8,328 nt of DNA from an uncultured Eubacteriales bacterium. Lineage in GTDB: Bacteria; Bacillota_A; Clostridia; Lachnospirales; Cellulosilyticaceae. The notes beneath the pieces were generated by a model. That model was not told the origin of the DNA, ran no database searches, and saw nothing but the letters and a program-made list of their open reading frames with translations. The first letter of the stretch is position 1; each line of letters starts with the position of its first letter. The stretch spans positions 1 to 8,328 of the forward strand of contig USPX01000078.1 in assembly GCA_900556665.1 (NCBI GenBank). Direction: 5' to 3'. This document shows positions 6,376-8,328 of the stretch, one piece after another. A program made the translations under genes and the position numbers.

Positions 6376-6750
6376 ATGGTAACAGATGTTAGACCTATTA
6401 TTATTAAACCAATGGAAAAAGCAGATGCTAAAATCGTCCTTAGAATCTATGAAAACTCAATTAAAAATGAAGATGTAACCTTTGAAACTCAGTTACCATC
6501 TTGGGAGGCTTGGAATAAGGCTCATGATCCTAATTGCCGCTTAGTGGCATGCATAGATGGTAAAGTCGTTGGCTTCATCGTCCTTAGTCACGTCTTTACC
6601 CATCCTGCCTATGCAGGCGTAGCAGAAATTAGTATATATGTTGATCAAAATTATCGGAAACAAGGTATTGGTTATCGCGAAAAAATTTTAAAAAGAAAAG
6701 ATGTATGGAGGGATGTATATGTATACGAACGAAGAAGTCCTTTACTTTGA
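6376..6750 (+). pseudogene. GNAT N-acetyltransferase of the phosphinothricin/methionine-sulfoximine acetyltransferase type, internally deleted
   Basis: The 124-residue reading frame has two authentic parts. Residues 1-99 match the front of a PAT/YncA-type GNAT enzyme (Ile-Tyr-Glu-Asn-Ser, Thr-Phe-Glu-Thr, Ala-Glu-Ile-Ser-Ile-Tyr-Val-Asp), ending at the acetyl-CoA loop Arg-Lys-Gln-Gly-Ile-Gly. Residues 97-124 (Gly-Tyr-Arg-Glu-Lys-Ile ... Val-Trp-Arg-Asp-Val ... Glu-Arg-Arg-Ser) match the usual C-terminus of the same family. About 43 residues that normally lie between them are missing: the helix after the acetyl-CoA loop and the following strand-helix. Family members are about 165-170 residues, so the shortfall fits one in-frame deletion at 6664-6672. 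Acetyltransferase activity is unlikely. A good ribosome binding site (GAAGGAG, 6361-6367) remains, and the 3' end overlaps the next gene by 32 bases. A functional short form cannot be excluded. Confidence 0.72.
6707..6721 (+). promoter_or_regulatory. Ribosome binding site and start of the second corrinoid gene, inside the GNAT reading frame
   Basis: GGAGGG (6707-6712) lies 6 bases before the ATG at 6719. Both are embedded in the Trp-Arg-Asp-Val-Tyr codons of the GNAT C-terminus in another frame. In-frame ATGs at 6701 and 6713 precede or abut the ribosome binding site and are poorer starts. Confidence 0.7.
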
Positions 6751-7375
6751 TAAATTAAAAGACGCTGTAATTAATATGGATGAAGATGAAGCTGCTCTCT
6801 TAGCAGAAGAAATTATTCAAAAAGGCTATAATGTCAGTGGTGCTATTAAAGAAGGATTAATCGCCGGAATGGAAGAAGTCAGCAACCTCTATACACAAGA
6901 AGAATATTTCATCCCTGAATTACTTTTATGTGCCGATGCAATGTATGCTGCTCTAACTCCTCTAAAAGCAGCCATTCCCACAGATAAGGTGGGATTAAAT
7001 AAAAAAATTGTTATTGGTACAATATTTGGCGATACACATGATATCGGAAAAAGCATTGTGGCTCTCTTTCTAGAAAGTGCCGGTTTCGAAGTCGTAGACT
7101 TAGGACGTGATGTTTCAGCTGACACATTTGTAGAACAAGCTGTAGCCGAAAATGCTGATCTTATCGTCATTTCAACCCTAATGACAACGACTATGAATCA
7201 TATGTCAGCTGTCATTGACCTATTAGAAGAAAAATGTCTCAGAGATCGCTTTAAAGTAATGGTGGGTGGTCGCCCCCTCTCTTTAAGCTTCGCCAAAAAG
7301 ATAGGGGCCGACGGTTATTCCGCCAACGCCGCTGCTGCCGTAAGCTTAGCTAAAAAGCTTACTCACTGTGGTTAA
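6719..7375 (+). CDS. Methyltransferase corrinoid (B12-binding) protein, second paralogue
   Basis: This 218-residue protein has the same build as the 2952-3593 product: a helical cap (about 5-90), then a B12-binding Rossmann domain (about 95-218). The cobalt-binding motif is Asp105-Thr-His107-Asp-Ile-Gly110, followed by Ser152-Thr-Leu154 and Gly183-Gly184. From the Ser-Thr-Leu motif to the end about 46 of 67 residues match the first paralogue; the cap is more divergent. Arg185 after the double glycine replaces the Gly of the first paralogue, close to where the cofactor tail should lie. The 3' part uses noticeably more codons ending in C (GCC, GAC, AAC, TCC) than the first paralogue, hinting at separate ancestry. 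It is the last gene of the operon and has no methyltransferase of its own beside it. It may share the two URO-D enzymes and the activator, or serve another methyltransferase encoded elsewhere. Confidence 0.92.
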   Translation: MYTNEEVLYFDKLKDAVINMDEDEAALLAEEIIQKGYNVSGAIKEGLIAGMEEVSNLYTQEEYFIPELLLCADAMYAALTPLKAAIPTDKVGLNKKIVIGTIFGDTHDIGKSIVALFLESAGFEVVDLGRDVSADTFVEQAVAENADLIVISTLMTTTMNHMSAVIDLLEEKCLRDRFKVMVGGRPLSLSFAKKIGADGYSANAAAAVSLAKKLTHCG

Positions 7376-7398
7376 AATCTTAATACGCTAATATCATT

Positions 7399-7430
7399 AA
7401 AAACTCTTGGCTCCTCACCAAGAGTTTTTT
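7399..7430 (+). terminator. Intrinsic terminator of the methyl-transfer operon
   Basis: A perfect 12-bp stem (AAAAACTCTTGG at 7399-7410 with CCAAGAGTTTTT at 7418-7429) has a 7-base loop and a run of six T residues, 24 bases after the last stop codon. This is a classic Rho-independent terminator that separates the operon from the downstream membrane-protein gene. Confidence 0.92.
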
Positions 7431-7485
7431 AATATTCTTTCTTCTTTTATAAATACAATATAAATATTCCTGTTTACATAAAATA

Positions 7486-7494
7486 TGCTATATT
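7486..7494 (+). promoter_or_regulatory. Possible extended -10 promoter of the small membrane-protein gene
   Basis: TGCTATATT is an extended -10 element (TG-N-TATATT) located after the operon terminator and 44 bases before the ATG at 7539. No good -35 box is seen at the right distance, so the call is tentative. Confidence 0.35.
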
Positions 7495-7538
7495 AAATAT
7501 ATACATATAAAACTATCTACAAACAGGAGTCTTAACAC

Positions 7539-7928
7539 ATGACTAAAACTAATTTCAAAAAAGTCTCGGAGTCTATCCTTTGGATTTTACAACTCCTTGT
7601 TCTTTTTAATAGCTTTTTTGCCTTTACTTCAACTATAGAAGGATTTCACTGGTACGAACCACTCCCAATAGGCACCCATTCCTATATTACCTACTTAATA
7701 CCCCTACAATTGTTATTAATCCTTCTATTTTTAATTAAATATAGAAAGCTACCCTTTAAAACATTAAAAAAGATTATCCCTATCATTAATGGCAGCATAC
7801 TTTCTATAGCGCTTATTTCTATCCAAATACACGAAACACTTTTCACCCCAACTTGTGTACTAACAGCCTTCCTAGAAGCCTGCTTAATCTTCGCTTGGAT
7901 AGAATTACTGGCAAAAAGACACTTATAA
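7539..7928 (+). CDS. Small integral membrane protein of unknown function
   Basis: This 129-residue hydrophobic protein has about four likely membrane segments: near residues 12-30, 48-66 (rich in Leu and Ile), 79-97 and 104-124. A basic N-terminus (Thr-Lys-Thr-Asn-Phe-Lys-Lys) and basic loops around Lys-Tyr-Arg-Lys (67-70) and Lys-Lys (77-78) suggest that these parts face the cytoplasm. There is no cleavable signal peptide and no recognised enzymatic motif. CAGGAG at 7524-7529 lies 9 bases before the ATG. The gene stands alone behind the operon terminator and has its own probable promoter. Its C-terminus is 20/26 identical to the truncated protein at the left edge, so two paralogues flank the regulator-operon block in direct orientation. 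I do not recognise the family. Confidence 0.8.
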   Translation: MTKTNFKKVSESILWILQLLVLFNSFFAFTSTIEGFHWYEPLPIGTHSYITYLIPLQLLLILLFLIKYRKLPFKTLKKIIPIINGSILSIALISIQIHETLFTPTCVLTAFLEACLIFAWIELLAKRHL

Positions 7929-7953
7929 TAAAATAATATTGCAAAATAATTAC

Positions 7954-8035
7954 GGCAGTAATCATTGTTACTTCTCTACACATTCTGTAATTTATAATGT
8001 GTGCTATAAATCAACTAGTAACAACGACTACTGCC
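7954..8035. repeat. Long imperfect inverted repeat between convergent genes
   Basis: An 18-base arm at 7954-7971 (starting GGCAGTA) pairs with 8018-8035 in 16 of 18 positions. The two mismatches are A against C, which would become A-U or G-C pairs if either base changed. A second perfect stem, ACACATT (7978-7984) with AATGTGT (7996-8002), lies inside. The element occupies most of the 129-base gap between the membrane-protein gene and the MetE-like gene. It has no clean T-run on either side, so it may be a weak bidirectional terminator or a palindromic repeat element. Confidence 0.55.
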
Positions 8036-8057
8036 ACTTTACTTTATATGTTCCTAA

Positions 8058-8328
8058 TTATTTCCCCCAAACTTCTTCTGCTATTTCTTTCACTAAAGCT
8101 AATTTTGCCCATTGTGCTTCTTCTGTTAATTTATTTCCAATTTCACAAGAGGCAAAACCGCATTGAGGACTTAAGTAAAGCCTATCAAGTGGGATATATT
8201 TTGCAGCTTCATAAATACGCGCAATAATTGCATGTTTATTTTCAAGTGTAGGCACTTTACTTGTAATTAGTCCAAGTACTACCTTTTTATCCCCTGTTAC
8301 AGCTTTTAATGGTTCAAATCCTCCTGAG
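8058..8328 (-). CDS. Cobalamin-independent methionine synthase-like protein (MetE C-terminal domain, YxjG-like), C-terminal end
   Basis: The open frame continues from the right edge of the window on the minus strand to the TAA at 8060-8058, giving 89 visible residues; the start is outside. It begins Ser-Gly-Gly-Phe-Glu-Pro-Leu-Lys and contains Val-Leu-Gly-Leu-Ile-Thr-Ser-Lys, Leu-Glu-Asn-Lys and Leu-Tyr-Leu-Ser-Pro-Gln-Cys-Gly-Phe-Ala-Ser. These are conserved at the end of MetE catalytic barrels. The Cys of Ser-Pro-Gln-Cys-Gly is the expected last ligand of the catalytic zinc that activates homocysteine. The closing Gly-Asn-Lys-Leu-Thr-Glu-Glu-Ala-Gln-Trp-Ala-Lys pattern resembles the single-domain YxjG/YxjH group rather than full-length MetE. 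Proteins of this kind make methionine from a methyl donor; some stand-alone barrel relatives use methyl-corrinoid proteins. It is convergent with the membrane-protein gene. Confidence 0.82.
   Translation of the reverse strand, partial: SGGFEPLKAVTGDKKVVLGLITSKVPTLENKHAIIARIYEAAKYIPLDRLYLSPQCGFASCEIGNKLTEEAQWAKLALVKEIAEEVWGK

Noticed and set aside
6376..6750. GNAT frame explained by a simple 3' truncation or frameshift
   Set aside because: The end of the frame matches the genuine C-terminal signature of the same family in the same frame, so an internal deletion explains it better.
7939..8227. Two plus-strand open frames downstream of the small membrane protein
   Set aside because: They are antisense to the clearly recognisable MetE-like C-terminus and the adjacent inverted repeat, have no ribosome binding site and resemble no protein.
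1..8328. CRISPR arrays, tRNA or rRNA genes, transposases, phage or toxin-antitoxin genes
   Set aside because: I saw no regularly spaced repeats, no cloverleaf-like segments and no coding frame of these kinds. Apart from the 284-base divergent control region, all gaps are under 170 bases.

Overview
The window is AT-rich and gene-dense. Strong GGAGG-type ribosome binding sites precede almost every gene, codons mostly end in A or T, and intrinsic terminators are common. This suggests a low-GC, anaerobic Firmicute of the Clostridia type; the exact taxon cannot be read from the sequence alone. The centrepiece (about 1825-7375) is a corrinoid-dependent methyl-transfer operon, with a divergently transcribed MocR/GntR-type regulator on its left (143-1540, minus strand).

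Layout from left to right. (1) 1-81 is the last 26 codons of a small membrane-protein gene. It is a paralogue of the complete gene at 7539-7928, so two copies flank the regulator-plus-operon block in the same orientation. (2) 92-139 is a bidirectional terminator. (3) 143-1540 encodes a MocR-family regulator: a winged helix-turn-helix fused to a PLP-dependent aminotransferase-like domain. (4) 1541-1824 is a divergent control region with a good sigma-A promoter on each strand and, on the mocR side, a long hairpin plus U-run that looks like a transcription attenuator. (5) 1825-7375 is the operon, in order: URO-D/MtaA-type methyltransferase, corrinoid protein, second URO-D/MtaA-type methyltransferase, 2Fe-2S/ASKHA corrinoid activation protein (RACo type), a GNAT acetyltransferase with an internal in-frame deletion, and a second corrinoid protein. 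A strong terminator follows at 7399-7430. (6) 7539-7928 is the complete small membrane protein. (7) 7954-8035 is a long imperfect inverted repeat between convergent genes. (8) 8058-8328 (minus strand) is the C-terminal end of a cobalamin-independent methionine synthase-like (MetE C-terminal domain/YxjG-like) protein that runs off the right edge.

How the genes probably work together: one URO-D protein takes a methyl group from an unidentified donor to Co(I) of a corrinoid protein, and the second moves it from methyl-Co(III) to an acceptor. The ferredoxin/ASKHA protein reductively rescues corrinoid that has oxidised to Co(II). The MocR protein probably senses a small, perhaps amino-type, ligand and controls the divergent operon. 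No MtaB-, MttB-, MtmB- or MtbB-type substrate methyltransferase is present in the window, so the substrate is unknown. That gap, the paired methyltransferases and the paired corrinoid proteins are the most interesting features. The MetE-like neighbour hints that homocysteine could be an acceptor, but this is only inference from proximity.
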